A stretch of DNA of 64,000 nucleotides from Anas platyrhynchos (lineage: Eukaryota > Chordata > Aves > Anseriformes > Anatidae), in contig NC_092616.1 in NCBI RefSeq assembly GCF_047663525.1, forward strand, positions 2,765,501 through 2,829,500, written 5' to 3'. Both the position numbers and the translations under genes were made by a program. Below are positions 10,471-21,240 of the stretch, piece by piece. The notes under the pieces are model-generated. The model was not told where the DNA came from. It made no database searches and saw only the letters and a program-made list of their open reading frames with translations. Within the stretch, counting starts at the first letter, position 1; each line of letters opens with the position of its first letter.

Positions 10471-10947
10471 TTTCCCTATACATTAATGTCAAATTTACAC
10501 TGCCACTCTCTCCTTGTCTCCAGTGGTCTGCTCTAAGGAGCTCCAAGGCAGGTTACATCAGTGCTGGCCCTTGAGGGGACACTCCAGGAAAGTTACATTG
10601 CACTTGGACTTCTGGAGAGATTTCTTCAATTTGCTCTCAATGCCTGAGGTTTGTGGGCTCATCACCATCTGAAAAGAGGACTGAACTTCAATTTCCCCCA
10701 CGTTCCTGCCTCTCTCCTACTGCACAGCAGAAAGGACTCCTCTGAAGCCCACAGCAGACCCTGCCCCTGTGTTACTCTCAGCCAGCACCAGACAAAGCTC
10801 AAGCAGGTGAGCTGAAGAAAGGTTCTGCAAAGAGATGCTCAGGCTGGGTGTGCTCTAAGACTTGCAATAGGTTTTGCTCAGAGAAGTCTGGTCTGACTTT
10901 GTTCTGCATTCTCCTCTTTAACATGAAATGATGTCAATTGTCAGAAA

Positions 10948-11345
10948 ATGCCCATCAGCAGCTCTGTGATGGAATTCCTTCTGCTGGCATTCACAGAAAC
11001 ATGGGAGCTGCAGCTCCTGCACTTCACGCTCTTCCTGGGCATCTACCTGGCTGCCCTCCTGGGCAACGGCCTCATCCTCACCGCTGTAACCTGCGACCAC
11101 CGCCTCCACACCCCCATGTACTTCTTCCTCCTCAACCTCGCCCTCCTCAGCCTGGGCTGCATCTCCACCACTCTGCCCAAAGCCATGGCCAATTCCCTCT
11201 GGGACACCAGGGCCATCTCCTATCAAGGGTGTGCTGCACAGGTGTTTTTCTTTCTATTCTTCATGTCTTCAGAAATTTCTGTTCTTACTATCATGGCCTA
11301 CGACAGCTCTGTTGTCATCTGCAAGTGCCTGCACTATGAACCCAG
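10948..11345 (+). pseudogene. Olfactory receptor, truncated after TM3
   Basis: Starts MPISSSVMEF and reads as a typical family-14-like OR through TM1 (GN), PMYFFL, the KAMANSLWDTR loop and TM3, then stops resembling an OR at about 11345. The DRY region is already altered: MAYDSSVVICKCLHY in place of MAYDRYVAICKPLHY. The open frame runs on to 11382 with unrelated sequence. A gag fragment of an ERV follows closely, so insertion or deletion probably removed TM4-TM7. The usual upstream unit is absent. A splice acceptor-like ATTGTCAG lies just before the start codon (10935-10942). Non-functional. Confidence 0.9.
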
Positions 11346-11399
11346 AAGTCTGCCCCAAGGAAGGAGATTTAGTGGAGGCTAGGAGTATGGGAGGATACT

Positions 11400-12535
11400 G
11401 GCAAGCGCCTAGAGCAGTGGGCACATCCACTGCTTTGGAACTTCACCCCTGAGCAAGTGCAGAATCCTAAAAAAAAATGGTGAAATGCATGAAAAAGGGT
11501 TGTGAAAAGACACAAATCGATGCAACATCCTGGGGCTATTCCTATGTATAGAAGACACAGTCAATGTTACTCCAAGTCCAGTGACAGGCCCTCCCACAAC
11601 TCCACCCTATGTGATGATTCCTGCAGCCACTCCAACTCCTCTGAAAGGCCCCGCAGCCACAGCAACTCCTGCGATGGGCCCTGCAGGCACTTCAGCCCCT
11701 CTGATGGACCCCATGGCTGGGCCAGAGAACCAACCTGTGTCACTATTGGTTACACCTTTCTGCAAGAGAAAACTATGGATGCAAAAAATCATTTTTCTTT
11801 TTTCCTTAGAAAGGAAAGAAAAGGGGCAAGAATTTGCAGGCAAGAATGCAGGAAGAAGACAAGGAATGCTTCAACAAAGTTAGGCCATCAAGGAAGAAGG
11901 AGGGCAAAGAGGAAGAGATCAGAAAAGCATCAGTAACCACAAGACCCCTATCCCAGGGGGAGCTATGGGATTTGTGAAAAAAATTCAGTCATCATTTAGG
12001 TGAGCACATTGTCACTTGGCTGCTCCAGTGCTGGGAGAACAGGGCTAATAGCCTGGAATTAGAGGGCAGAGAAGCCAAGCAGCTGGGATCCCCCTCTAGG
12101 GAAGGGGTGATTGACAAAGCAATTGGCCCTACCATTTTCCATGGACTGACCCAGACTGCCCTGCAATGGGGGAAGCTCCTGAACACCTGCAGTACCTTGG
12201 TGACATCATCATGTGGGGCAACAGAGCAGAAGTATTTGAGAAAGGGAAGGAAAGAATCCAAATCCTTCTGAAAGCTGGTTTTACCCTAAAACAAATGTCA
12301 AAGGACCACAACACTTGATCCCCATGCAAGCTGGCCAGGGTCAAGGGGACCACAGCTCAGAGATGGGATGATGGGCATCAGTCATTAGGTGGTGAGCAAT
12401 TGCATTGTGCATCACTTGCTTTGTATACCTAAGTATTAATGTTGTTATTGTTGCTGTTATTATTATTATTAATCTCTTCCTTTTCTGTCCTTTTAAACTG
12501 TCTTCATCTCAACCCATGAGCTTTACAGGTGTGGA
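11400..12535 (+). mobile_element. Internally deleted ERV (gag, pol piece, LTR piece), ERVL-like
   Basis: Three parts in sense order. About 11500-12125 is a gag-like region with Ser/Arg/Pro-rich tandem units (S-N-S-S-D-R-P type) and then a TWLL.CW...SLELEGREAKQLGS segment. About 12126-12350 is a reverse transcriptase fragment with DIIMWGNRAE. About 12365-12535 is an LTR piece with ATTGCATTGTGCATCACTTG and AACTGTCTTCATCTCAACCC. The order is compressed, so large internal parts are missing. Old, broken fossil. Its pol-LTR join resembles that at 8235-8880. Confidence 0.7.
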
Positions 12536-12739
12536 GCTGCAGGAACAGTGAGCTAACAGCTGTGTGGTGCTGAGCTGCCGGCTGGGTTAAACCACAACAT
12601 ATTGACAACTGCACATCAATAGCAAAAATCACACTTCTAAAATCAGTCTCTCCCATGTTCAGAGAGGAGCAGTCGCTGATGACTTCAGTCTGCTTCAAAC
12701 ACCACACCCCAGGAGAGACCGTGATGACTTCAGGAGCTG

Positions 12740-14650
12740 TCAGCCCTGAGGCCCTGGGGACACCTCGAGGGAGCCCAATGGCACAGAGCAAGTGATGCCA
12801 TGGTCGGGTGCTGTGCTGCTGAGCTGGGCCGGGCTCCTGGGCCCAAGGGGAGCTCCTGGCAAGTGGGCAGCGCTGCAGAGAGACAGCTCTGCCCAGGAGC
12901 AACTCCTCTGCACAGCGCAGCAGGGCTGGGGGCACTGCCTGCAGAGACACAGTGCTTAAAGGCAGGCAGAAGTGGCAGCATGCCCAGAGCTCCCTGCGGG
13001 AGAAGACTTCCCAGCCCTGCACCCGGTAAGTGTCTGGCTGGAGGGCAATGCAGCCGCAGTTTCTGGAGGCAGGAGAAGCCGGGGGTGCAGGCAGGGGTGT
13101 CCAGGGCTGTGGTGCAGAGCAGGGTCCCTGCTGTGCCCCAGGGGCTGTGTGCCGGGGCAGGGCCTCTGCCGCCTGCCAGGCTCAGCACTCAGCCTTCCCG
13201 GGGAGCTGCCCAGGGCGCTGCGGGGAGAAGCTGCGGGTGGAAGGAGCCCCCTTGGCATGCTGCTGCTGGTGGGAGGCTGCTGACTGGGGCAGCCTGCTCA
13301 CAGCTCCACAGCACAACCAGCGTGTATCTAAAGGTTCTTTGAGAGAGCCGGGATAAAGTAGGGGATTTCAGCTTCAGTCACAGCTTTTCTGAGCCTCCTG
13401 AACTTCCAATCTTCTCTACTTGCCTCAGTTGTAATAGAAATATTTGCTGTTAATTCCAGGAAGCGCCTAAGACTCCATGATGGCTGAGAGGTTACAAGGA
13501 TCTTTTCCTTCCCCTCAGCCCATAGAAAGCTCCACCACCACATGTGCAGTGTCAGCAGGGTCTGTGTGACCTGGGCTCTAGGACATGTCCCCAGCGAGCT
13601 GCCCCTGAGCAGAGCCCTGCTGCCAGGAGGTGTCTGCAGGGCAGAGCTGAGCACCCAGCGGGTGGGATGGGGGCTGTGAGCTGCAGGCAAGAGGTGTGGG
13701 GACAGAGACCCAGCTGCAGGCAGGGACAGCTGCAGGCAGCAGAGCAATGGGCAGGGAATGGCAGGACAGTGCTAACGGAGTAGTCTGGCACCTTTCTGTC
13801 TGCCCTCTAGGCCACAGGATTAAGGACATGACTCATAACCTCAGTAGCAGGACCTCACTCACAGCAGGCCCTTCTGAGTTCCTGTTGGTCCCTCGCCTTG
13901 CCTCCCCTGGCAGAAGCCCTGTGATATTCCTCTCTCTTCTTGGAGCTGCAGCTGCTGTTCTTGCTTTATGGCTCCCTGCAGATCTGGCTTTCAGCTGCAA
14001 CTCAAGCACTGACCCTCTGGGTCCCACCACGCAGATGTGTCCATAGGAGGAAGGTGCCCAGAGTTCCCCTTCTAACCTGTGGGGCTCTGGGCATCTTCGT
14101 CCATGGGGCACAGACAAAGCTGTATCTCCTTCCAGGGACTTTCTGAGGCCACAATCATTGAGCAGCTCAATGTGGGTAACTCGACTGAGCCCTAGAGGAG
14201 TCTGGCTGAGACCAGGGTAGATGGACAGACAGGCTATCCTCACTGCACTAAGGACAGTCACTTTGCCTTCCGGGACTCACAAAAGCTCACCTGGTATACC
14301 TTACAGCTGCCACGGTTTCCTACCCTCTAAAAATGCTCCTGAGTGTGATGCATATAGAACAAAGTAAATCACAAGTACATCAGTAAAGAGTGTTGAGAGT
14401 GGTAATGCTGTGAAGTCCAATACATCAGAGGTAGATTTAATCAGAGATCACTCCTGGTTTCTTTTTGTGCAGAGCTGTAGGACAGGTCTGAATCCTCCAG
14501 CACACACAGTAGAGACCGCTGCTCCCAGGGCCACATTCCTCCAGCACCAACCAGACCTCAGGCAAGGGAGCAAAAGAAACGCCTCAGAAAGGGGAAAGTC
14601 ACTGTAGGGGTGTTTGGACGGGAACAGCATTAGGTTTTATCTCTTAATAA
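12740..14650 (+). repeat. OR upstream unit, copy 2
   Basis: Runs from GACACCTCGAGGGAGCCCAA to the acceptor before the OR at 14699. It is nearly identical to 31.9-33.9 kb over long stretches, for example CAATGTGGGTAACTCGACTG and ACAGACAGGCTATCCTCACT in both. It contains a candidate exon 1 (donor 13026) and a possible internal exon whose acceptor is CTGCCCTCTAG near 13799-13809. Confidence 0.75.
12800..13025 (+). other. Candidate non-coding exon 1 for OR at 14699
   Basis: Ends AGCCCTGCACCCG followed by GTAAGTGTCTGG (GT at 13026-13027), a strong donor. The segment is repeated in reverse at 59509-59760 with the donor preserved base for base. The coding-exon acceptor is at 14674-14675. The left boundary is approximate. 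Confidence 0.45.
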
Positions 14651-14698
14651 TCACTGTCTTTTCTTCCTTGGGTAGTCCCCCTGGTCCAGGAAGATCAG

Positions 14699-15634
14699 AT
14701 GTCCAACAGCAGCTCCATCACCGAGTTCCTCCTCCTGCCATTTGCAGACACACGGGAGCTGCAGATCCTGCACTTCGTGCTCTTCCTGGGCATCTACCTG
14801 GCTGCCCTCCTGGGCAACGGCCTCATCCTCACCGCCGTAGCCTGCGACCACCGCCTGCACGCCCCCATGTACTTCTTCCTCCTCAACCTCTCCGTGATTG
14901 ACCTGGGCTCCATTTCTACCACTGTCCCCAAAGCCATGGCCAATTCCCTCTGGGATACCAGGGCCATTTCCTATGCAGGGTGTGCTACTCAGGTCTTCTT
15001 TTTTGTTTTCTTGATTGGAGCAGAGTATTTCCTTCTCACCATCATGGCCTATGACCGCTACGTTGCCATCTGCAAGCCCCTGCACTATGGGACCCTCCTG
15101 GGCAACAGAGCTTGTGCCCAGATGGCAGCAGCTGCCTGGGGCAGTGGGGTTCTCTATGCTCTGCTGCACACTGCCAATACATTTTCCCTGCCCCTCTGCC
15201 AAGGCAATGCTGTGAAACAGTTCTTCTGTGAAATCCCCCAGATCCTCAAGCTCTCCTGCTCACACTCCTACCTCAGGGAAATTGGGCTTCTCACAGTTAG
15301 TTGTTTTCTGTTCTGGGGGTGTTTTGCTTTCATTCTTTTCTCCTATGTACAGATTTTCATGGCTGTGCTGAGGATGCCCTCTGAGCAGGGACGGCACAAA
15401 CTCTTCTCCACATGCCTCCCTCACCTGGCTGTGGTCTTTCTGTTTCTCAGCACTGGCATGTTTGCCTATCTGAAGCCCCCTTCCATCTCCTCCCCATCCC
15501 TGAACCTGGTGATGTCTTTCCTGTACTCGGTGATGCCCCCAGCAATGAACCCCCTCATCTACAGCATGAGGAACCAGGAGCTCAAGAATGTCATTAGGAA
15601 AGTGATGTCATGGATGTTTTTCAGGATATGCTGA
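14699..15634 (+). CDS. Olfactory receptor, family 14-like, intact
   Basis: A 311-residue odorant receptor starting MSNSSSITEF, 23 nt after the acceptor TTCCTTGGGTAG (AG 14674-14675). N-glycosylation sequon at N3. TM1 spans about 24-47 with G39-N40; PMYFFL is 56-61; conserved extracellular cysteines are C95 and C177; MAYDRYVAIC is 116-125; the TM6 entry is KLFSTC (234-239), with Leu where neighbours have Ala; and PLIYSMRN is 285-292. The C-terminal tail is 19 residues. TM3 opens FFFVFLIGAEYFLLT and TM5 is EIGLLTVSCFLFWGC, the two stretches that differ most between paralogues. All marks of a working receptor are present. The 3' flank carries TTTAAACAAAATAAA with AATAAA at 16009-16014. Confidence 0.95.
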   Translation: MSNSSSITEFLLLPFADTRELQILHFVLFLGIYLAALLGNGLILTAVACDHRLHAPMYFFLLNLSVIDLGSISTTVPKAMANSLWDTRAISYAGCATQVFFFVFLIGAEYFLLTIMAYDRYVAICKPLHYGTLLGNRACAQMAAAAWGSGVLYALLHTANTFSLPLCQGNAVKQFFCEIPQILKLSCSHSYLREIGLLTVSCFLFWGCFAFILFSYVQIFMAVLRMPSEQGRHKLFSTCLPHLAVVFLFLSTGMFAYLKPPSISSPSLNLVMSFLYSVMPPAMNPLIYSMRNQELKNVIRKVMSWMFFRIC

Positions 15635-16030
15635 GGAAACTCATTGTGCCTTTCCGCAGCTATAAACTGCTTCTTTCCTTCTTCAGATGAATTACAGTTT
15701 ATGTAAAGACATGGAAAGCCTTTCTTAACTTCTGGAGGGATTTGTTTGGTTTTGTTTTTCTATTTCCCTGTGTGATAATGTTTTCCTCAAAGAAATGCTG
15801 TTTTTCATCCTGTTGTACTCAATTACCAACATATAAGAGACTCATGAAAAGGACCCTAAAGGTCATGTAATTTCAGCCCCTCTCTTCTGGGCAGGGTTGC
15901 CAAGCACTAAAGTAGGCTGCATGGAGCCGCATCCAGCCTGATGCATATCTTGTGTGACCCTGAGGCTTTGCATAAATAAGGAGCCAGAGTCTTTGTGTAT
16001 TTAAACAAAATAAATGAAACCAAAACAACT
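15635..16030 (+). other. Probable OR 3' UTR with poly(A) signal
   Basis: The region ends in TATTTAAACAAAATAAA (about 15998-16014), which is also found after the OR at 49360 (50434-50450). The shared signal suggests a 3' UTR of about 380 nt here. A CR1 3' tail remnant on the minus strand (about 15843-15945, AAGGACCCTAAAGGTCATGT) lies inside it. Confidence 0.5.
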
Positions 16031-16389
16031 TCTTTGTCTGAGACCCACTCTCAGCTGATCAGGAAGTAATGGGAATAGCAAACACCCTTCTGGCTGCAGC
16101 AGCTCGGGTCAGGCTGCCCTGGCCCTGGGGCAGTGGGAGATGCTTGAGGACCTCCAGGGATGGCACGGAGGGGCTGCAGGCCTCTGAGGATCTTCTGCAG
16201 AAGAGAGCAGGGGGCACAGCAGGGGACACTGACCTCTGTATGCTTGTGCCATGGATGTCCGCATCTGTGGGGCTGAGCCCTCTGTGCCCCCAGGAGCTGC
16301 TGTGGCCTTCAGAGGGGCTGCGGCTGTGGTGGCAATGCCAGAGCCGTGCAGCAACTTACAGTGGGCACTGCCATGGGGCTAGTGCCACT

Positions 16390-17170
16390 GGGCTGGGCAA
16401 AAGGCAGGGAGGTGAGCAGAGGGCAGGGAGGTGGGCAGGGGGCAGGGAGGTCAAGAACTGGCACTCAGGACCCTTGTCAGGGGAATGGCCAGCCATGCCG
16501 GTCTTGGTCCTGGCCCATAGCCCTGCAGACCTGGAGCTGGGCTGTCTGCAGATGCCCCCATGGGACGTGGCTGGGTCAGGGCAGAGCCGTGGGCTGGAGG
16601 AGGCTGCAAAGGAAGGAGGGCCATGGCAGGAGGGGACCCTGAGGATGCCTTTGGGATTGTAATGCGGGGAGCTCGACCAAGCCCTGAATGTGCACTGCCA
16701 CTGAATGTGGCTGTAGCAGAGGGGACCCCCAGCCAGCCTCTCGATGGGGCTCTGCCAGCCCCTCGCCCTCCCCTCTGCAGTGACGTCATTGCTGCCCAGG
16801 GGGCTCTCTGATGCGCGGGATGATGTCACAGTGCCTGCCGGCCAGCCCTTCTGAGGGCCAATCAGGCTGCTGCAGTGGCAGTGACCTCACTCCAGCCCCC
16901 TCCCCACGGCCTGCCTCTCCCCTTCCCTCTCCCCTGTCTGGACCCCGGGGACAAAAGTCGGTGTTATGCAGCAGCTTTGCAGTGCTGGCCTCCGTGGTGG
17001 TTTTGCCAGGGAGGACTTCTGCCCATGTGCCAAAAGGACCTACTACCACCAAGATGCATTTGGTGCTTTGAGCTGTCACTGGCAGAGGTCTTGCAAAGTC
17101 TTTCTGCAGTTGTGCCCAGGGACCTTCACTCCATTGTCCTGGGTTGGGGCTTTCACTTCAGCTGAACCTG
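16390..17170 (+). repeat. Inverted-repeat copy 1 (partner 62990-64000)
   Basis: Shares long stretches in reverse with the right end of the window: TACTACCACCAAGATGCATT, AGAACTGGCACTCAGGACC, TGGGATTGTAATG and GTGACGTCATTGCTGCCCAG versus its partner with one change. It starts with a roughly 19-bp tandem GGCAGGGAGGTGRGCAGRG at 16403-16450. The GC-rich left part (16050-16390) has no recognised function. Confidence 0.75.
16985..17165 (-). mobile_element. Retroviral integrase-like fragment
   Basis: Minus-strand reading contains PLPVTAQ, then ILVVVGPFGTWAEVLP and a TTTEASTAKLL segment, the pattern of a retrovirus-like integrase core. It is an old, broken fossil, and the family is uncertain (ERV1-like or related). 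A second copy lies at 63060-63240 on the plus strand, inside the partner repeat. Confidence 0.6.
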
Positions 17171-17358
17171 TGTTGGTTGTGTTCATATTAATGCCTTCTA
17201 ATTTCCCTAGTTGGAAGGGAACATATTCCCAGACTGGAGCAAGATGCTGGGATCTGCCACAGCCACTCAGTCACCTGCTCTAGAATCTTTCAGTCTGAGT
17301 TTGTCACACATGACCCAGCATGAGTTTCTCAGGGTCCCAACAGTCATTTTAATTGCGG

Positions 17359-17519
17359 GTGTTGTGGTTTGACCCGTCTAGCAGCTAAGCTCCACAGAAC
17401 CATTCACTCACTCACCCCCCGCTGTCTCTGGGATGGGGGAGAGAAGCAGAAAGAAATGAAAGCATGTGGGTTGAGATAAAGACAGTTTATTAGGACAGAA
17501 AATGGACTTATTCTAACAG
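17359..17519 (-). mobile_element. ERV LTR 3' fragment
   Basis: Starts TGTTGTGGTTTGACCCGTCT and contains GGGTTGAGATAAAGACAGTT, matching the first 160 bp of the solo LTR at 22365-22929 as written on the plus strand. It stops at about 17519 against an older CR1. Confidence 0.75.
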
Positions 17520-17752
17520 ATCCAAACCCTTCTTGTGCTGGGAGCTGGAATCCTGGAAACAGCACACCAAGCTGGGCCTCACCTGGGCAGAGCAGAGCGG
17601 GGACCATCACTTCCCTTGACCTGCTGGCCACTCATCTGTTGATGCAGCCCGGGATGCAGTTGGCCTTCTGGGCTGCAAGAGCTCACTGCTAGCTCATGTT
17701 GGGCCTTGCATACACCCGAACCCCCAAGTCCCTCTCTGCAGGCCTGCTCTCA
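17520..17752 (-). mobile_element. Older CR1, 3' part
   Basis: Minus-strand reading continues a CR1 ORF2 C-terminal region (a SRPAERDLGV-like stretch, then REV and VRPSL text). It joins exactly to the older CR1 piece ending at 19751 if the CR1 at 17753-19750 is removed. Its 3' end is lost against the LTR fragment at 17359-17519. Confidence 0.8.
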
Positions 17753-19750
17753 GAATCACAGAATCACAGAATCACAGAATTTCTAGGTTGGAAGAGACCT
17801 CAAGATCATCGAGTCCAACCTCTAACCTAACACTAACAGTCCCCACTAAACCATATCCCTAAGCTCTACATCTAAACGTCTTTTGAAGACTTCCAGGGAT
17901 GGTGACTCCACCACCTCCCTGGGCAGCCCGTTCCAGTGCCTCACAACCCTTTCAGTAAAGAAATTCTTCCTAACATCTAACCTAAAACTCCCCTGGCGTA
18001 ACTTTAGCCCATTCCCCCTCGTCCTGTCACCAGGCACATGGGAGAACAGGCCAACCCCCACCTCACTACAGCCTCCTTTAATGTACTTATACAGAGCAAT
18101 AAGGTCACCCCTGAGCCTCCTCTTCTCTAGGCTGAACAAGCCCAGCTCCTTCAGCCGCTCCTCGTAGGACTTGTTCTCCAGGCCCCTCACCAGCTTCGTC
18201 GCCCTTCTTTGGACCCGCTCAAGCACCTCGATGTCCTTCTTGTAGCGAGGGGCCCAAAACTGAACACAGTACTCGAGGTGCGGCCTCACCAGAGCCGAGT
18301 ACAGGGGGACGATCACCTCCCTAGCCCTGCTGGTCACAGTGTTTCTGATACAAGCCAGGATGCCGTTGGCCTTCTTGGCCACCTGAGCACACTGCTGGCT
18401 CATATTCAGCCAACTGTCCACCATCACTCCCAGGTCCTTCTCTGCCTGGCAGCTCTCCAACCACTCATCTCCCAGCCTGTAGTTCTGCTTGGGGTTATTG
18501 CGCCCCAGGTGCAGGACCCGGCACTTGGCCTTGTTGAACTTCATACAGTTGACCTCAGCCCATCGGTGCAGCCTATCCAGATCCTCCTGCAGAGCCTTCC
18601 TACCCTCGAGCAGATCGACACACGCACCTAGCTTGGTGTCATCTGCAAACTTACTGAGGGTGCACTCAATGCCCTCATCCAGATCATTGATGAAGATGTT
18701 AAAGAGGACCGGCCCCAGCACCGAGCCCTGGGGGACGCCACTAGTGACTGGCCTCCAACTGGACTTGGCTCCATTCACCACAACTCTTTGGGCCCGGCTA
18801 TCCAGCCAGTTTCTAACCCAACGAAGCGTGCGCCAGTCCAAGCCAAGAGCAGCCAGTTTCTTGAGGAGAATGCTGTGGGAGACGGTGTCAAAAGCTTTGC
18901 TGAAGTCAAGGTAGACCACATCCACAGCCTTTCCCTCATCCACCCAGCGCGTCACTTTGTCGTAGAAGGAGATCAGGTTCGTCAAGCAGGACCTGCCTTC
19001 CATAAACCCATGCTGGCTGGGCCTGATCGCCTGCTTGCCCTTCAAGTGCCGCATGATGACTCCCAAGAGGATCTGCTCCATGAGCTTCCCTGGTACTGAG
19101 GTCAAACTGACCGGCCTGTAGTTCCCCGGGTCTGCCCTCCGGCCCTTCTTGTAGATGGGCGTCACATTTGCTAGTCGCCAGTCAGCTGGGACCTCCCCCG
19201 ATAGCCAGGACTGCTGATAAATGATGGATAGGGGCTTGGCCAGCTCCTCTGCCAGTTCTCTCAGTACCCTTGGGTGGATCCCATCTGGCCCCATCGATTT
19301 GTGCACATCCAAGTGCCGTAGCAGGTCACCAACCAGTTCTTCGTGGATGGTGAGGGCCACATCCTGCTCCCCGTCCCCTTCCACCAGTTCTGGGTACTGG
19401 GTATCCAGAGAGCAACCGGTTTTGCCGCTAAAGACTGAGGCAAAGAAGGCATTAAGCACCTCCGCCTTTTCCTCATCTCTTGTAACTAAGTTTCCCCCCG
19501 CATCCAGTAAAGGATGGAGATTCTCCCTAGTCCTCCTTTTTGTGTTGATATATTTATAAAAGCGTTTTTTGTTATCTTTAACAGCAGTAGCCAGATTGAG
19601 CTCCAGATGAGCTTTGGCCTTCCTAATCTTGTCCCTGCACAGCCTCGCTACATCCTTATAGTCCTCCTTAGTGGCCTGCCCAATTTTCCAAAGATTATAA
19701 ACCCTCTTTTTCCTCCTAAGCTCAAGCCACAATTCTCTGTTGAGCTCAGT
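17753..19750 (-). mobile_element. Younger CR1 LINE, 5'-truncated, reverse transcriptase open
   Basis: About 2.0 kb, ending in an ATTCTGTG-type tail (AGAATCACAGAATCACAGAA at 17753-17780). ORF2 is open from the truncated 5' end ([16 protein letters not shown]) to the stop at 17846. Reverse transcriptase marks: [66 protein letters not shown] and the catalytic FADDTKLG. The C-terminal domain includes [20 protein letters not shown] and [20 protein letters not shown]. The endonuclease is missing, so it is not autonomous. The open frame begins upstream, inside the older CR1, at 19843. It is the youngest-looking LINE in the window. Confidence 0.93.
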
Positions 19751-20995
19751 GAGTTCTTCTCCTAGTCTGTACTCACATCCAGGATTTCCCGGGCCCAGTT
19801 GCAGCACCTTGTTCTTGGACTCGTTGAACCTCATTAAGTTCATGCGGGCCTACTTCTCAAGCCTGTCCAGGTCCCTTTGGATGGCGTCTCTTCCTGCTAT
19901 TGTATCAACCACACCACTCAGCTTAGTGTCATCAGCAAACTTGCTGAGGGTGCACTCAATCCCACTGTCTATGTTATTGATAAAGGTATTAAACAATATC
20001 AGTCCCAGGACAGACCCCTAAGGGATAACACTCATCACCAGCCTCTACTTGGACATACAGCCTTCGAGCACTACTCTCCCAGTGCGACCTTCAAGCCAAC
20101 ACCTTATCCACTGAATGGTCCAGCCATCAAATCCATACCTCTCCGACTTGGAGATCAGGATGTCATGTAGAACTGTTTTAAGAGCCTTAAAGAGGTCCAG
20201 GTAGATGACATTGGTCAGTCTTCCCTTGTCAACTGATACTGTCACTCCATTGTAGGCCACCAGATTGCTCAGGCACCATTTGCCCTTGGTGAAGCCATGC
20301 TGGCTGTCCCAGATCACCTCCTTGTCCTGCATGTGCCTTAACATTGCCTCCAAGAGGACCCATTGCATGATCTTGCCAGGCACAGAGGTGAGGCTTACCC
20401 TTCTGTAGTTCCCCCAGTCTTCCTTTCTAGCCTAATTAAGAGTGATGTTTCCCTCTTTCCTTTTCCCAGTCACCAGGGACTTTGCCTTACTGCCACGACT
20501 TTTCAAATATGATGGAGAGTGGCTTGGCAACTACATCAGCCAATTCCCTCAGGACCCTCAGATGCATGTCAGCAGGCCCTGTAGATTTGTACTTGTTTAG
20601 TTACATCAGGTGGTCTCAAACCTCCTCTTCACTTACAGTGTGTGCAACTTTGCTCCCCCAGCCTCCATCTAGAGCTTAAGAGAACAAAAGACTTTGAAAG
20701 CCTGACTGGCAGTGAAGACTGAGGCAAAGAAATTGTTGAGTACCTTAGCCTTCTCCATGTTTGTTATTAGCAGTTCACCATTCTCATCCATCAGAGGAGA
20801 TACTCTCTCCTTGTCCTTTCTTTCCAGAGCAAAGTACCTATAGAAGCCCTTCTTGTTATTCTTTGCATCCCTCACCAAGCTCGGTTCCATCCGTGCTTTG
20901 GCTTTCCTTATGCCATCCCTGCACATCTGGACTGCATCCCTGTACTCTTCCCAGGCACTGGAATAGGCTGTCCAGGGAAATGGTTGAGTCACCAT
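19751..20995 (-). mobile_element. Older CR1, 5' part, decayed
   Basis: Minus-strand pieces of CR1 ORF2 in order: KKGFYRYFALERKDKERVSP and EKAKVLNNFFASVF (20720-20900), [20 protein letters not shown] and [17 protein letters not shown] (20210-20383), and then CEYRLGEEL ending at 19751. Several frame breaks separate them. It is split from its 3' part (17520-17752) by the younger CR1. Confidence 0.85.
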
Positions 20996-21139
20996 CCCTG
21001 GATGTATTTAAAAGATGTTTAGATGTAGAGCTTAGTGATATGGTTTAGTGGAAGATTTGTTAGTGTTAGGTCAGAGGTTGGACTCGATGATCTTGAGGTC
21101 TCTTCGAACCTAGAAATTCTGCGATTCTGTGATTCTGTG
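20955..21139 (+). mobile_element. CR1 3' end
   Basis: Reads GGCTGTCCAGGGAAATGGTT, then GGTTGGACTCGATGATCTTG, and ends GCGATTCTGTGATTCTGTGA. It is a plus-strand CR1 tail abutting the 5' side of the older minus-strand CR1. Confidence 0.88.
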
Positions 21140-21240
21140 AAGTGAGAGAAATCCCCAAGTGTGCAGGAACAGAAAAACCATACTTACCTATAAAAATGAA
21201 AACAAGCAAAACACAGGTCTGACATCAGATATGCTGGGAG

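Noticed and set aside
16069-16662. GC-rich 197-codon frame upstream of the integrase-like fossil
   Set aside because: Overlapping open frames on both strands, low-complexity tandem content and no known domain. The GC-rich composition explains it.
17846-19843. A 665-codon frame as a host gene
   Set aside because: It is CR1 ORF2 reverse transcriptase, with its N-terminal residues from an older CR1 into which the younger one inserted.
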